From: Mesocentrotus franciscanus
Taxonomy: Eukaryota > Echinodermata > Echinoidea > Camarodonta > Strongylocentrotidae
NCBI GenBank assembly: GCA_037976565.1
Contig: CP137683.1
Span: forward strand, 9,758,927-9,822,926
DNA: 64,000 nucleotides
Reading direction: 5' to 3'
Of this stretch, positions 24,201 to 36,191 are shown in pieces. The notes under the pieces were generated by a model. The model made no database searches and was not told the origin of the DNA. It saw only the letters and a program-made list of their open reading frames with translations. The position numbers and the translations under genes were made by a program. The first letter of the stretch is position 1, and the number at the start of each line of letters is the position of its first letter.

Positions 24201-27200
24201 CATTATACCTGCTCACAAAGTGCAACAACACAAGATTTGAGTTCATCTTTACCAATCTAGTGCCTGGATCACCAAGACTATTCACCACAGTTATATCAGT
24301 CCATAGGTAAATTCTTGTTATCTTTCATGTAAAATTAAACATTGTTCTAAAGATTAGATAATTCCTATGATGAATATTATCTTTTTCTCTTGTACATGTA
24401 TATGCTCTGTTACATTAGAAGATCTGGGATATAACAGCATTATTATGAAAAAACATACCTAAAACTCCTGTCACGAATGATTAGACAAAGGTCAACGTTT
24501 AGATCTGATTTGAAATTAATCACAATTGATCCATGGCAATGATTCTAGGGAGGTTATTTAGAATTGAAACTGAAATGAAGTTATGACCAGTCCTTTGGAA
24601 GGACTTGTTTTAAGGTGGGAGCATTCATTTATTGTATTATATCAAAGGTGTTGAAGAACTGCCCTAGATTATCGACATAGATGTAATCTAATGTATGGAA
24701 CATGGAAAGTAACATTTCCTCTTGCAATAATCGCTCCCAGCTTTTATTTTGAGACTAAAATATAGGGTCAGTGCTAGGCTTACAATTTGTTTTTAAGTAA
24801 TAGGGTTAAGGATGGGTATGGTGTTTGTACTGGATTGTAGTTAAAAGTTTGTTTCATGTAGAAGATTGACTGCAGAGCAATTGAAGCCAAATCATGTGTC
24901 ATAGAGCCACGTGTAAAGGTTTCATCTGAGTCATATGGTTAATCGTGATTACTATCTTCTGTCTGATACAGAGCTTACGAGACCTCTAAGCTGTATCGTG
25001 ATGTAAAGCTACGAGGTGCTATAATCAGCAACAAGTCATTGAGGATGCTACCATTGGAACAGGTTTATGACAAGGTTGGAGGCGTCTGGAACCTCTCCAG
25101 TGACCAGGTAAGTTTGTTTGTTTGTTTTTTATCTGACTGCTAAGAAAGCATGTGTACGCTTGTAAGTAGGCAACCAGGGGACTGATCGCTTTTAGTGCTC
25201 TCCGAGGGACTCGGTAATGAGGATTAATGCCTTACCAAAGGCCACTAGTACATCGCCGTTGTTTCAAACCAGGGACCACCAGGTTACGAGACCACTGCTC
25301 TAACACTGAGCCATCACACCTCCTTTGATCTCTGCACTTTGTACCAATTGCACCTATGCGGCACTCACAGAATCTGTTCTAAAACATAGATCACAACCAA
25401 AGACATCAGTCATAGTTATCTTTAAATGTTTGTTTGGAAACATGAACCAAAAAGGAAGTGCTCACTACATGTTTCAGTCAATTGTCATACTGTGAGAAGA
25501 TATTTGATAAAATCTTCTGTACTTAGGTTTGATTTGTCAGAACATCTGAATTTTGTTCACTATAAGATACAGGACCCTGTAACCTTTGCCTGTGTGCTTA
25601 TATAAATGTTCTATTTGTCAAGCCTTCCTCTTAATGTATTCTTTTGTTCGTTGTAACATTTCACAGGGCAACCTTGGTACTTTCTACATCACTAATGTAA
25701 GACTTGTCTGGCATGCGGTTATGAATGAAGCCTTCAATGTTAGTGTTCCATACCTTCAGATGGTAAGTCAGTCTTTCTAGCTATCTTTTTGTACTATATA
25801 AAACCTTCTTGAAATGATATACTATGGATTTGCTAGATGCTTTGCCCTGCCTTTGCTACTGGGGTTCATGTTGTTGCTGGATGCGGTATATTGTCCCAGA
25901 TATTTGTCCGTTCTGCTTTTATGTCAAATTTTAATATATCAAGACCTATTTGAGGTGTGATATTAAACAACTTCAAACTTAGATGCTGTTATAAGTTTCG
26001 GCTTGCATGGTGATGTAGATATACAGTAGGCTTACGGTTGCACCATGTGAGAGAGAGGGGGAGGATTGGGGAGTCCTGAAAAGGACTGTCGGTAATCTTT
26101 CTTTCTTGAGTGTGTGTGTAGTCCAGGGACGACGACGGATATTCAACCTGTTTGAAACGTCGAGCCCCTCCTACTACCCATCCTCTCCAACCGGCGCTAT
26201 AGTTCTCTTTATAACTATGAGCTCAAGAAAGATTACCAACAGTCCTTTTCAGGAGTACACACACACTCAAGAAAGAAAGATTACCAACGGTCCTTTTCAG
26301 GACTACACACACTCTCAAGAAAGAAAGATTACCGACGGTCCTTTTCAGGACTCCCCAATCCTTCCCCCTCTCTCACATGGTGCAACCGTAAGCCTAATCT
26401 ATAACTTCAAACTTGTTGGAGCAAGTCTGTACGGTCACACCTTTCTTGAGATGAAGTGATTAGATTTCAGAGTAATTAACGTAGGACACAGATCTTTAGA
26501 AGTGAGGATTTCCTCATGTTATTGTGATACATCAAAAACTATTTGAGGCATTAACTTCAAAACATGTACAACTACACCATAGTTCTGTATGTTTTGGGGC
26601 TCATTACAATATTCCAACAGATTCCTCGTATAAAATTTACATAATTTTTTTTTTTTTTACTGTTCATTAGTCAGTATTTCAAAACTTTCATGATGCATTA
26701 ATTTTGTTGTCAGACTGCATTCTCATTTAGAGATGAGATTATAATATATATTAGGATTCATTTTAGAAAATAATCCAACATGCTCTAATCTTGTTATCAT
26801 CATTTAAAGACAAATTTACAATATTCATTTTCATAATGTTTTGATGAATATGTTGGTCTATTTCAGAGAACGGTGAAGATCAGAGATTCTAAGTTTGGAC
26901 TGGCTTTGGTTGTGGAAACATCCGTACAGGTAATAGGACAGTTGATGAGATACTCCTGGTACAGTCAAATCTGTCTATCAGTGACAAATGAAAGTTCTGT
27001 TTACAGGTGGTCTTTGTAAACAGGTTCCTTTAGTACATGTTTCAATGAGAAACCATTTTCAAGGGAAACAAAAAATATGGTCTTTGTAGACAGTTAGACT
27101 TTGTAGACAGGTGGTCACTAAAGCAGGGTTTGACTGTATTTACATTCATTGACAACAATCTGATTTTCTTTCTTTATTGTTTTTGCTACACGGATCGGAC

Positions 27201-28892
27201 CTCTCTTTTTATGAACATTTGTTGACATTGATTTTGTTGATTCTTTCACATAGCAATTTCTACTTCGATTAGCATTTGCCATATTAATGAACCATGAACC
27301 TCAATGGTTATGTGAATTACAAACTAAGTTATTTTATATAACCTCTGCTATTGGGATATTTTCTTCCCAGGTTTCTTACAAGTTCTAATTGTGGAAACAC
27401 TAAAAAAGTCATATGCAAACATTACGCTTTATATCTCAGCCTGAACATGTAGCCTACCAAGTTACAAGTTACCTTGATTTTCTTTGCCATTTGAATTGTG
27501 TGTGCCAAACTGTCGGAAGAAAGTTGTATTTCATGTTTTACGGTATCATCAAGAGATATAATTTTCTACTCTGTGTGGTAATCATTATGCAATCAAATAT
27601 TCATTATGCAATCAAATATTCATTCATTATGCAATCAAATATTCATTCATTATGCAATCAAATATTCATTATGCAATCAATTATTCATTATGCAATCAAA
27701 TGTCTGTTATCTCCTTTTTTTATCAGAGTGGAGGCTACGTACTTGGTTTCCGTTTGGACCCGGCTGAAAAACTCCAGGAGGTTGTGAAAGAGATCCAGTC
27801 CCTTCACCGGGTCTATAGCACAAACCCGATACTTGGCGTCGAGTTCGAGGTCGATGATGTTCCAGCTACTGCAGAGGAGCTGGTGGTTGAGAACATACAG
27901 GATGACATCGACATCGTCAATGACGATGAACAATCGGATGCCTTTGCGGTGAGTGTTGGAAGGAAAAATTGCAAGTTGTATCAGTCCAAAATGAAGGAAA
28001 ATGACACTGTAAACTCTGCTGGGGAAAGGATTTCAAGTTTCAAAAGATAATCTTGAGTTATAAATCTTGCTATTTTATCTGTATTTCTGAAATGTTGATG
28101 GTTTTCTTGCTGTCAATAACAATCTGTATACCGGTATGTAAGGAGGTTGCTATGTGTAGAAACATGAAATAGAAATCTGCAACCTTGCCACCCCGGAAAA
28201 AGGACACTCAATGAAAGGCACCCATAAACATAGGCATGGACATGTATAGGGCAATATTTTGCATTGATTACCCCATCAATGAGGATACTTTCATTTACTT
28301 TACCTGGGTCATATGTAAAACAAAATAGATGGACGTCTAGTGGAAGGAGGTTTGTGCAATGGCAGGGATTTGAACCCTGTGATCCATAATATAGAGGTGT
28401 TGTAGTCTAGTGGAACCACAAGGTACGGGTTTCAAATTCTGAGGCTGCACTAATGTCCTTTGGCAAGACATTAATCTACATTTGCCACACCCGACCCTGG
28501 TGTAGTAAGTAGGTACCTGGTAGGATTCATTCCGTGAATGCAGTGAGCGCTATGTTTTTTGTTTTAGCTGAAGCCGGGCTAATAATTTCCAAAGTCCTTT
28601 GCCAGCACATCGAGATGTTATGTATTAATGTGATATGCACTATACAAGAACGGCATATTATTATTATTATTCAATGACTTATCCACTAGACTACAATGCA
28701 TGTGGCTGCTATCGCATCGTACAACTTCTTGATAATCATATTTCTCATGTGTTTTTCTAGGCCTACTTTGCTGATGGTGACAAGCAGAAGGATCGACCAG
28801 CGGTCTTCTCTGAGGAACTCGGCCTGGCCATTGAAAAACTCAAAGACAGCTTCACACTCTCAAACCTGTGGGAAGTTGTCGATCACAAATGA
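21299..28892 (+). CDS. BBS5: BBS5, Bardet-Biedl syndrome 5 protein (complete, 10 coding exons, 346 aa)
   Basis: BBS5 is a core subunit of the BBSome, the octameric coat that traffics membrane proteins in and out of cilia. Its two PH-like (DM16) domains can bind phosphoinositides. Exons: 21299-21363, 22102-22184, 22657-22722, 23469-23518, 24179-24306, 24972-25107, 25667-25762, 26867-26929, 27727-27948 and 28761-28892. All boundaries are GT-AG and the frame is continuous. Hallmarks are [13 protein letters not shown] (N-terminus), [75 protein letters not shown] and the C-terminal [18 protein letters not shown]. Length is close to the 341 residues of the human protein, and I see no missing domain. 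The ATG at 21299 matches the conserved start; the exon itself begins at an acceptor (21265), so the 5' UTR is split. Introns carry several transposons. Confidence 0.97.
23151..23350 (-). mobile_element. TTAA-flanked MITE, CACTGCACTA family (copy 1)
   Basis: TTAAAGCC...GGCTTTAA with inverted TGCACTA subterminal motifs, 200 bp, in BBS5 intron 3. Three more copies: 38561-38755, 56812-56986 and 58353-58556. This copy is in the opposite orientation to the other three. Confidence 0.9.
25112..25321 (-). mobile_element. tRNA-headed SINE (copy 2), next to the BBS5 exon 6 donor
   Basis: Same element as at 2583. The tail, GTTT repeats on the plus strand, starts within a few bases of the exon 6 donor (exon ends 25107). 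The head reads AATGGCTCAGTG-like sequence in reverse at the right end (GCTCTAACACTGAGCCAT). Confidence 0.85.
26027..26396. mobile_element. Foldback element with tandem ~48-bp units in one arm
   Basis: TAGGCTTACGGTTGCACCAT begins a left arm of about 100 bases that is inverted at the right end. The right arm adds tandem copies of a CTTTTCAGGACTACACACAC / AAGAAAGAAAGATTACC unit (about 2.5 copies). It lies in BBS5 intron 7. The 117-residue frame over it is not a gene. Confidence 0.8.
26961..27137. mobile_element. MITE, ACAGTCAAACC family (copy 3)
   Basis: ACAGTCAAATCTGTCTATC and GGGTTTGACTGT are inverted ends. The interior matches 4535-4692 closely (CCTTTAGTACATGTTTCAAT). It starts about 30 bases after BBS5 exon 8. 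Confidence 0.85.
27588..27706 (+). repeat. Short tandem repeat, TTCATTATGCAATCAAATA unit
   Basis: Six to seven copies of a 19-23-base unit carrying ATTATGCAATCA lie just before the acceptor of BBS5 exon 9 (27727). ATTATGCAAT resembles C/EBP and PAR-bZIP half-site pairs. Confidence 0.9.
28327..28700 (-). mobile_element. SINE head (minus strand) split by a nested SINE
   Basis: On the minus strand TTGTAGTCTAGTGGATAAGT (A-box side, right of 28677) and CAGGGTTCAAATCCCTGCC (B-box, near 28360) form one tRNA-like head. It is interrupted by the 28379-28676 insertion. It lies in BBS5 intron 9. Confidence 0.6.
28379..28676 (+). mobile_element. Nested tRNA-derived SINE with ATT tail
   Basis: The head has GTTGTAGTCTAGTGG and GGGTTTCAAATTC (A- and B-box like). 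The body has CCTTTGGCAAGACATTAA and GGTACCTGGTAGGATTC. The tail is GCACTATACAAGAACGGC plus ATT repeats. The body and tail match 43163-43453. Its head is related to the one it interrupts. Confidence 0.75.
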
Positions 28893-30660
28893 GACACCAG
28901 TTGCTTTACTGCATGTGGAACATTAGACAATGAACACAAATTTGTGAAAGCTTTACTATATCTGGGCAAGCTGCCACATCCTCGAGTTCTCTATGGCTCT
29001 GCCCCGCCCCACCCCCAGCAGATGAGGTTGTACCCAGCCGTATGTAGCCTGCTCCCGGCCATGTTCCTTTAATTACAGCATGAAGACTAGATCTGAAAGT
29101 GAGAAACCTGACATTTCTTCTCCTACATCCAAAATATGATTAAAAAGATATGAAATACATCAAATTTTTTCTAGACTGGTAACATGATTGGGATATTTTT
29201 TTTAATTGATTGAATTTGGTGAAATAACATTAAATTTGGACAACTTCATTTATTGTAGATAGCATTGTCCATCCTTCCTGAGACGCTTCTTATATTGCCC
29301 TATGGAGCTGCAGCAGTTTATCATCATTTCAACCCTTTGTGAAACTGCAGTGTTTCCAAATACGTAAGTCCAGGTTCCATGTAGTGGAATCGTTTAACAT
29401 TTCAAGAAAAATGATCAAGCTTTACCGAGGGAAGCCGTAATGTTGATGTCGAGAGTAATATTCTTCATGTGACACACAGATGACTCTGAATCATATTTAT
29501 CATCATAATTGGATGACTGAAACAGAATTCTACACCAATATCACCATCCTTTTTTATTTTTTTTCCATAACCATTTTAGACTAAGTTTAAGATGTTTTCT
29601 AAAGTAAAATAAATAAATAAAATAACTGTGCGGCCCTTAAGGTTCACAAGGAGCATAAAAACAAGACAAAACAAAACAGTTTTATAATCAAGTGAAATAA
29701 TGTTTGTCACTGTGATAGCCACATTTAACAAAACATACTCATCTATGTTTTTGTAGTCCATGTAAAACATTGTAATGTTGCATTCTAAACACTGCTAAAT
29801 AGCCACACTACTTAAAAACTGCCAGTCCAAAAGATGACAAGATTCTTACCCCCCATCTCTCATTTTAAACCCACTTTCAAATTTCATTGTGAATGAGCTG
29901 TAATGACTATTGTAAGGCAACCAGTCATCATTTTTTTCCTGTACTGTATGCTTGAGTTCAATGCTGCTTGCTATCTTGTTTTTGAAACATCAGTTTCAAA
30001 AATCATTTCTCTAATGGGATACACATATGGCATGCTTGATACTGAAACTCTTCTCTAAATAAAAGGTAATATCAGTAGAATATTACTAGACTTTATGGCA
30101 CACTTGCACAAAATTACATTTGCACATATTCAGAGTCTGTAAAAGGCAGTGTTATAAAATCATTTTTTTCCCTGTAACCCCTTTGAATGACTCATTTTGA
30201 GGATCATTATGTGTCTTCTAACGATGTACAAAACCCTCCTTTAAACCATACTTTCTTGTCTGTGTTTTGTGAATACAGACTTTTAGAATTTTCAACAACA
30301 AAAAGGAATTGTCTGATTGGAATCAGAAGGGCTTTAACTCATAATATTTTACACACAGTTAATGTCCTTGTGGCTCCAAACTGATGATATTCCTTAAATG
30401 CTTTCCTTAACTTAAATGCATGGTATCTGAGCATTTCATATTTGCATGAGCCCCCCCCCCCTCCCCATACCCTAACTTTAGGAAAGGCTGACATCTGTGA
30501 GGGTCTTTGAGTTAGAAATGTTTATTGACCATTTACAAAATTGTAAATGTCAGAAAATGAGTGGGTGTAAAATCATGTTTAATTCTGAATGTATTCTATT
30601 TTAGCACCTTTGCTTCTCAATTCATGTAATTTTTTAATTAAATTATTGTATGTGTATATT
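28893..30660 (+). other. BBS5: Probable BBS5 3' UTR
   Basis: No coding region follows the BBS5 stop. The sequence is T-rich and free of recognisable repeats. AATAAA signals occur near 29608 and at 30058-30063, and an ATTAAA near 30636. Which one is used cannot be told from sequence. Confidence 0.5.
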
Positions 30661-30916
30661 TGCCTTTGTAAATATAGAGTTATCTTAGATTAAATTGACA
30701 TGAGTCATGTAAAAGTACATTCAATTGCCTGATGAAAGTTTGTGTTTTTATGTATGATGTTGCTTAAGAATTCAGCAATTCGATATTGTCAGACGATTAA
30801 TTATATAAAAAAATTGTATACACTAATGAGGATAGGACACAATCGTATCAGAGTTCAGAACATAGTGACTGTTCTGTTAAAAACTAGTCAGATAGTGTAT
30901 GTAACACACATAGCAG

Positions 30917-30923
30917 AAAGGGA

Positions 30924-30956
<33 letters not shown>

Positions 30957-31145
30957 TACTAGAGGATTTGTAAAAGACGGTATTTAGATACCAATGTTGA
31001 GATGAGGAGGGGAGGGTGGAACAGATCGAGAGGGAGAAGATGTTTGCTCATTAAGAGAGGAACGCATGGGAGACACAGTCAATAAGAAAGAGTGAGACAG
31101 AAAGAAAAAGAGAAAGAGACAGAGAGAGAGAGAAAAAGAGAGGGG
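30917..31145. repeat. GA-rich simple repeats
   Basis: An AG dinucleotide run at 30926-30949 followed by G8, then looser AGAGA/GAAAG tracts to 31145. Confidence 0.9.
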
Positions 31146-32879
31146 GATATACAAATGGGGTGAAATAGAAAAAAAATTGAAATGATATAATGTTGCTAAT
31201 ATTTACTGTTTGTTTTCTTGATTGTTTTTTGACTTTTTTATTATAATTTTTTTATTTGTAAGGGGGTGGTGTTGATACCGTATATCGAGCTGGCTAAAGC
31301 TATATGAAATTTTTACAGCAATCAAACTATTTCACGGTTCTTACGTAGATCCAAAGGGGTTATAAAGATTGAATTCACAGATACATAAAAAAGCTGATCA
31401 AGCAGAAATGTAACATGTAGACCAGTTCAAACAGTGACTGAGCGCGGCGATAATTATTCATACGAATGGGTTGAAAAAAAATCAGCTTTATATCTGATCT
31501 TATTTATTGTTATTTTTAACACCAAACACGTCACCATGTAAATTTTCATTGCTTTTAAGAGGCAAGCGAAGAGGGCATGAGTCATCAAGAAAGCTTTCAA
31601 TCTGTTTTTTATTCATCACCGGATTTCTACATTTCACCTTTTCTCTAAAAGCCATCAAATTGACGAAGTCCCCACATCTCGTACGCGAATGTTTTATTGA
31701 TGAGGAAACAGTTGTCAAGATGTCGTCTGTTTGGTAAGAGACGAGTGGTGGGGTCAAATTTCGACCCGATACATTCTCAGTTCGAGCGTGTTCTCACATT
31801 ACTGCAACGTATCCGAGATGAGTCACGGTGCTTCTGAATTCCGCATTTCGATTCGATTCCTCGTTAAAAGGGAAAGTGTCTCTAAAAAAAAATACGCCTC
31901 TTTCAAAAATTCAACACGCACATCATGCTATCTCTATTCATAGTAATCGTAAAACAATATTATAGGATTTAAATGACACCGTATTTGCTCATCTCGACCT
32001 ACATTCAAGAGGAAGCCATCAATATTTACCTGTTTGTAATTATGTGTTGAGTCACGTATTCATGACTTGTTGATAATAAGATATCGGGGAGGCTATTGCG
32101 GGGTGTCCCATGAATTTCCAAACAACCCCATTAAAAAAAAACATCTTCCCCTTGTTTTTATATATCAAAGATTTTGGCGACATCAGTCTTCAAAAGACCA
32201 AATAAAATGAAAAATTAAGATAATACCCCCAAAAAAAAAAGGAGATTTCTTTTCCATTTGGTTTAATCGTGAGCAGCTGCGCCCCGTAATACCCTCGCGC
32301 AGCCCCCGGGGTAGACCTCTCAAGATGCAATCATCTCTCATGCCTCCATTTTATAACCTACTCTTCTGTCATCGTTACAATTTGTTAATTATTTTGTAAG
32401 AGAAAATTAAGTGACTAAGTGTTTTTTTTTTCTTTCTTATATCCCAGACGCTTTCATGAATATATAGTCCAAGAATCCCAGGGTTTATTAAAAACAGTAT
32501 AGTTTATACATTCACATTATTTGAAGTAATGAAAGCAATTACTTTCTGCCGATTTATAAACACGATCATTCATACTTCTTTATATTGACACTAAAACGTT
32601 TTACCCAAAGGCTAATTTACGAAAAGAAGAGGAAATACGTGTCAGTGATTTATAAGAGCTTTCATCCAATCATCCGTCTAAGTAACGATTGGTTTGCACT
32701 GCATCAAAAAGAAAACTTGTTGATGGGAATGAGGGCCCGAACCCCCCATAAAAAACACATTCACGTGAAGTATGTCAATTTAACGAAATTCCCATGGGTC
32801 TCTGTCGGATAGATGAGAAAATATTCTTTTAAGATGTTCACGTGTTCACCAACTACCTGCTGGAAGTTTATTACACCAT

Positions 32880-33027
32880 GGCCCTGTATTATAAAGAGTT
32901 GCCATTGATTCAAATCAATCGCAGATTAAAATTAATCACGACTGTGTATTTAAGAGATAGGAGTTGCAATAAATTTCAAGTTCCGATTGATTCAAATCGA
33001 TCGCGACTCTTTATAAGACGGGACCCA
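32880..33027. mobile_element. Small palindromic MITE
   Basis: GGCCCTGTATTATAAAGAGT and its inverse ACTCTTTATAAGACGGGACC enclose further pairing ATTGATTCAAATCAATCG / CGATTGATTCAAATCGATCG. About 148 bp. The GGGCCCGT...TTATAAAG end style is common in marine invertebrate MITEs. Confidence 0.75.
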
Positions 33028-33678
33028 TATTATTTAATACAGTGCTAACGAAATTCTGGCTCTCAACAGACGTATAGTTTCATATGAAACTCATCAATTA
33101 TCATCATCCTTCCTCGGAATAGGAAGACCCGGCATTTCCCCAAAATAATAAACCGAGCAAACTGATAGTTAATCACATGTTATAAGAACTCTGCACTATA
33201 CGGATTCGACATTTTGTTTTATTCAAAAGAAATGAATACATAAATGGAAGAAACTTTTGCTTTCCTTTTTATAGGATTGTTAACATCATAGAGTCATCGC
33301 CAAGAAATATCATTTTGCGTGGGGGAAGAACAAAATCATCTGAAATAAATTTGAAAACAATTGATTTTGTAGTGTCTTTTAAATGTAATTCAATTTCCTA
33401 ATTTATTCGCTTTCATCATGAAGAAATCAATCTTAATAACGAGAGAAAAACTTGTCTCCAAGATGATTGATTTGAACCCTAGAAAATAGTCATCATAAAG
33501 CGTTTTTTTTATCAATAAATAATGTGCCCTTTAACCAATAAATCTATCTTCCTAGCGAGATGGCGTTATCGGTGCAATGAAATTGACTGGAGCGGGGAGA
33601 AACGATGGATGAAAATCCATTACATTAGGATCAATTCATGTGGAGTGGAAGCCCAATACTGGAAGCCACTGTCAAACG

Positions 33679-33845
33679 CAGTAGCGGTTCTAGAGGGTTT
33701 TTTATGGGGGGGGGCTCAACCTCCCAAATAAATTATTTAAGGCCCCCACCCCCCAGAAAAAAAAATCGTGATGCACATGTAGAACATGAATGTAACAACC
33801 CAAAGCCCCATCATCCCCCCAAAAAAACCTAGCTCCGCCCCTATT
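33679..33845. mobile_element. GGCGGA-family MITE, degraded
   Basis: CAGTAGCGGTTCTAGAGGG at the left and CTAGCTCCGCCCC at the right are imperfect inverted ends related to 19764 and 36013. No clear target duplication. Confidence 0.5.
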
Positions 33846-35454
33846 GAAAAAAGGGAATTCAATTGCTCTTTTTTAGTGGATTACACTACAATTTGGAGTG
33901 GATTCAACTCAATGGGTGACGATCCCTTTTTATTTAGTCTGAAAAAGATGATTGCACCTTCTCTGTATTAAGATACAGAAGTTTTAAACTATATATTAAA
34001 AAAAGGGAAATACCTGTTTGACGTGTTGACGTGGTCGTGAAAGTAGTTGAATCGTTCATTGCTTGGTTTAGAATACAAATAAATAATCCTGTCAAGTTTT
34101 TCAAAAGATCAACGATTATTTAATACAAAATACGTTTTTTCAGTAAGAAAATTAGAGAATCATCAAAAGCATCATAACTACCAAAGTCCAAACAAATTTT
34201 CCCGATTCATCTTGAACGGTGTCTGAAACCTGCAGTTTCTAAAGTTAATATTACCGTACTCAAATCACCGGCGTGGCGTGGCCATGAATGCTGCCAAGTA
34301 ATTCTGATTCAAAGATGCACTTTCATTTCATTTTTTTCTCCATCATTCTCGATGAAATCACCAACTTACGCAAGAGAGGACGATAACAATCTCACTATGA
34401 ACTTTGCAGTCGCCTGTAAATTGATCAAAATGATACCGCGCGGGAACTGGAATGAAATTGAATAATTGCCCCTTGGGTTCCGGCTACGGATATTCTCCTC
34501 TCCTCCTCACTATTCCAAATTAATCATTTGCCTCTTATATATTTTGTTATTTGTTTAGGAGATTGATGGCATCATGAATGTTCACTATGCATCATCTCCG
34601 AACCATAGGAAAGGTCTCAGTCAGTGGGGTAGCTGAGAGGGGCACCAGGGGCACGTGCCACTATCAAATGGTGAACAATTGTGAAAAAGGGGCAAAGAAG
34701 GTGCCAATGACAAAGGGGGAAATGAAAGAAAGAAGGGGAAAAGGAAGGAGAAAAACGAAACAATAATGACCTTCTCCCGTTTCCCCAATCATTGATCTTC
34801 TTAATTCGGCTATAGCCATCGAGGCCGATATTCCACGAAACCCACACCAGTGTCGGTCTCGACAACTATAGACCAACGGCTCACGACACCGCCAGCCCAC
34901 TATAGACCGACGGCCTACGAGATCGACATTTTCTGTCTCCTGTTATGTATTTATTTGTGTTGTCGTTCTCGTGGGCCGTTGATCTCGGGTCTTTCTCAGA
35001 CCTTTCTTTTTTTCAACATTTTCATATATTATGTATTCCTTTGTTTTGTCGGTATCTTTGGGCTGTCGATATACTGGGATGACCCCTGTGAGTTCATTAG
35101 ATCGTTAGTTTGTAGCTTCGAGTAAGTTCAATGCCCCCCTCTCCATGCTATACGACCCCATGACTATACCAACGGTACGCCACTTGTTAGCGAATATTTT
35201 TGCGGGGGCGGGGTTATAGATAAAGGGGGTGATTCGAAAATGACGGCAAGGTAAATGATACATCCATCTTCTCGCAAGATGTACGATTTGAGAGTGCAGC
35301 AGAAACTGTTGTGTCTTTTGATATTTAAAATGAAAGAAACTAGCAAGAACAAGTCCTCTCTTTTCATCTCTTCCTCAGGAAAATCCAAAGTAGAGTATAG
35401 GAGTATTCGTACATAAAACTAGTCAATCTATATCCACTAGATTATTATATAAAG

Positions 35455-35655
35455 GGAGCACAATGGCTCAGTGGTAGAGCAGTGGTCTCGTAATCGGGAG
35501 GCCCCTGGTTCGAAACCAAGTCGATGCGATGTAGTGCCCTTTGACTAGGTATAATAATACTCATTAACAAGTCCCTCGGAGATAATTTAAAGCCGTCGGT
35601 CCCCTGGTTGCCGACTTACAAGCATACACATTTTTTCTTAGCAAGTCAAGTAAAA
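35455..35655 (+). mobile_element. tRNA-headed SINE (copy 3, best preserved head)
   Basis: CAATGGCTCAGTGGTAGAGC (A box), CTCGTAA (anticodon loop with CGT, threonine-like) and GGTTCGAAACC (B box) lie in correct tRNA order. The body has AAGTCCCTCGGAG and CCCCTGGTTGCCGACTTACA, and the tail is AAGTAAAACAAACAAGG. Two more copies are at 2583 and 25112 in the opposite orientation. Confidence 0.9.
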
Positions 35656-36012
35656 CAAACAAGGCACTCCCCCTTTCACCTCGAGAAAAATTAGTGGTTG
35701 AATTACTGTTTTTAGAGAGGATTCAACTATTTTGAATGTTGATTTCCACTCCGAATGAAATATTCCTATAATATGACTCACAAAGGGTGGATTTAGAGTG
35801 TAACGTGGACAAGAAAAGTGCATGTCAAGCATGAATTATATCTAAACATGCTTAGGCGAAATATTTTAATTTTGAAATGACATCCGTCTTACTTTCTAGA
35901 TCTAGACGATATTGTTGTGAGCAGTATTTGGTATACATCACTGATTGTACAGATAAAGAGCTCCGCGTGAGGTCACGCAAGATTCAACACCGCGAACGAA
36001 TTACGGTGAGAC

Positions 36013-36183
36013 CAGTGGCGGATCCACGATTTTCAAATTTTCGGGTGCAAAAAAAAAAAAAAAAATTTGTGCTCCACTACCCCATCCCCCTACTGAGCGA
36101 AAAATCTACAGGCACGATTTTCAAATTTTCGCAAAAGTGGGCCCTTTTGGGCCCTCTCTTGCCGCCGGCTGGATCCGCCCCTG
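36013..36183. mobile_element. hAT-like MITE (GGCGGA family, copy 2) with perfect 8-bp duplication
   Basis: It starts CAGTGGCGGATCC and ends GGATCCGCCCCTG. GGTGAGAC flanks it exactly at 36005-36012 and 36184-36191. Same family as 19764-19992, shorter interior, with a poly-A run. Confidence 0.9.
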
Positions 36184-36191
36184 GGTGAGAC

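Larger units (their letters stand above)
30661..36012. other. Intergenic, no gene seen
   Basis: Contains GA repeats (30917-30955, 31080-31145), a small inverted MITE (32880), a degraded GGCGGA MITE (33679), G-rich fragments near 34620 and a SINE (35455). Overlapping short frames at 31500-31760 and 34617-34900 exist on both strands and look like chance. Confidence 0.55.

Noticed and set aside
26106..26459. 117-residue frame in BBS5 intron 7
   Set aside because: It overlaps the foldback element and its tandem units; not bounded by coding signals.
27652..28050. 132-residue frame starting in the ATGCAATC repeat
   Set aside because: Only 27727-27948 is coding (BBS5 exon 9); both ends of the frame are intron.
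35461..35533. Functional tRNA-Thr gene
   Set aside because: A and B boxes and anticodon loop are present, but the acceptor stem does not pair and the sequence continues into a SINE body present in two other copies.
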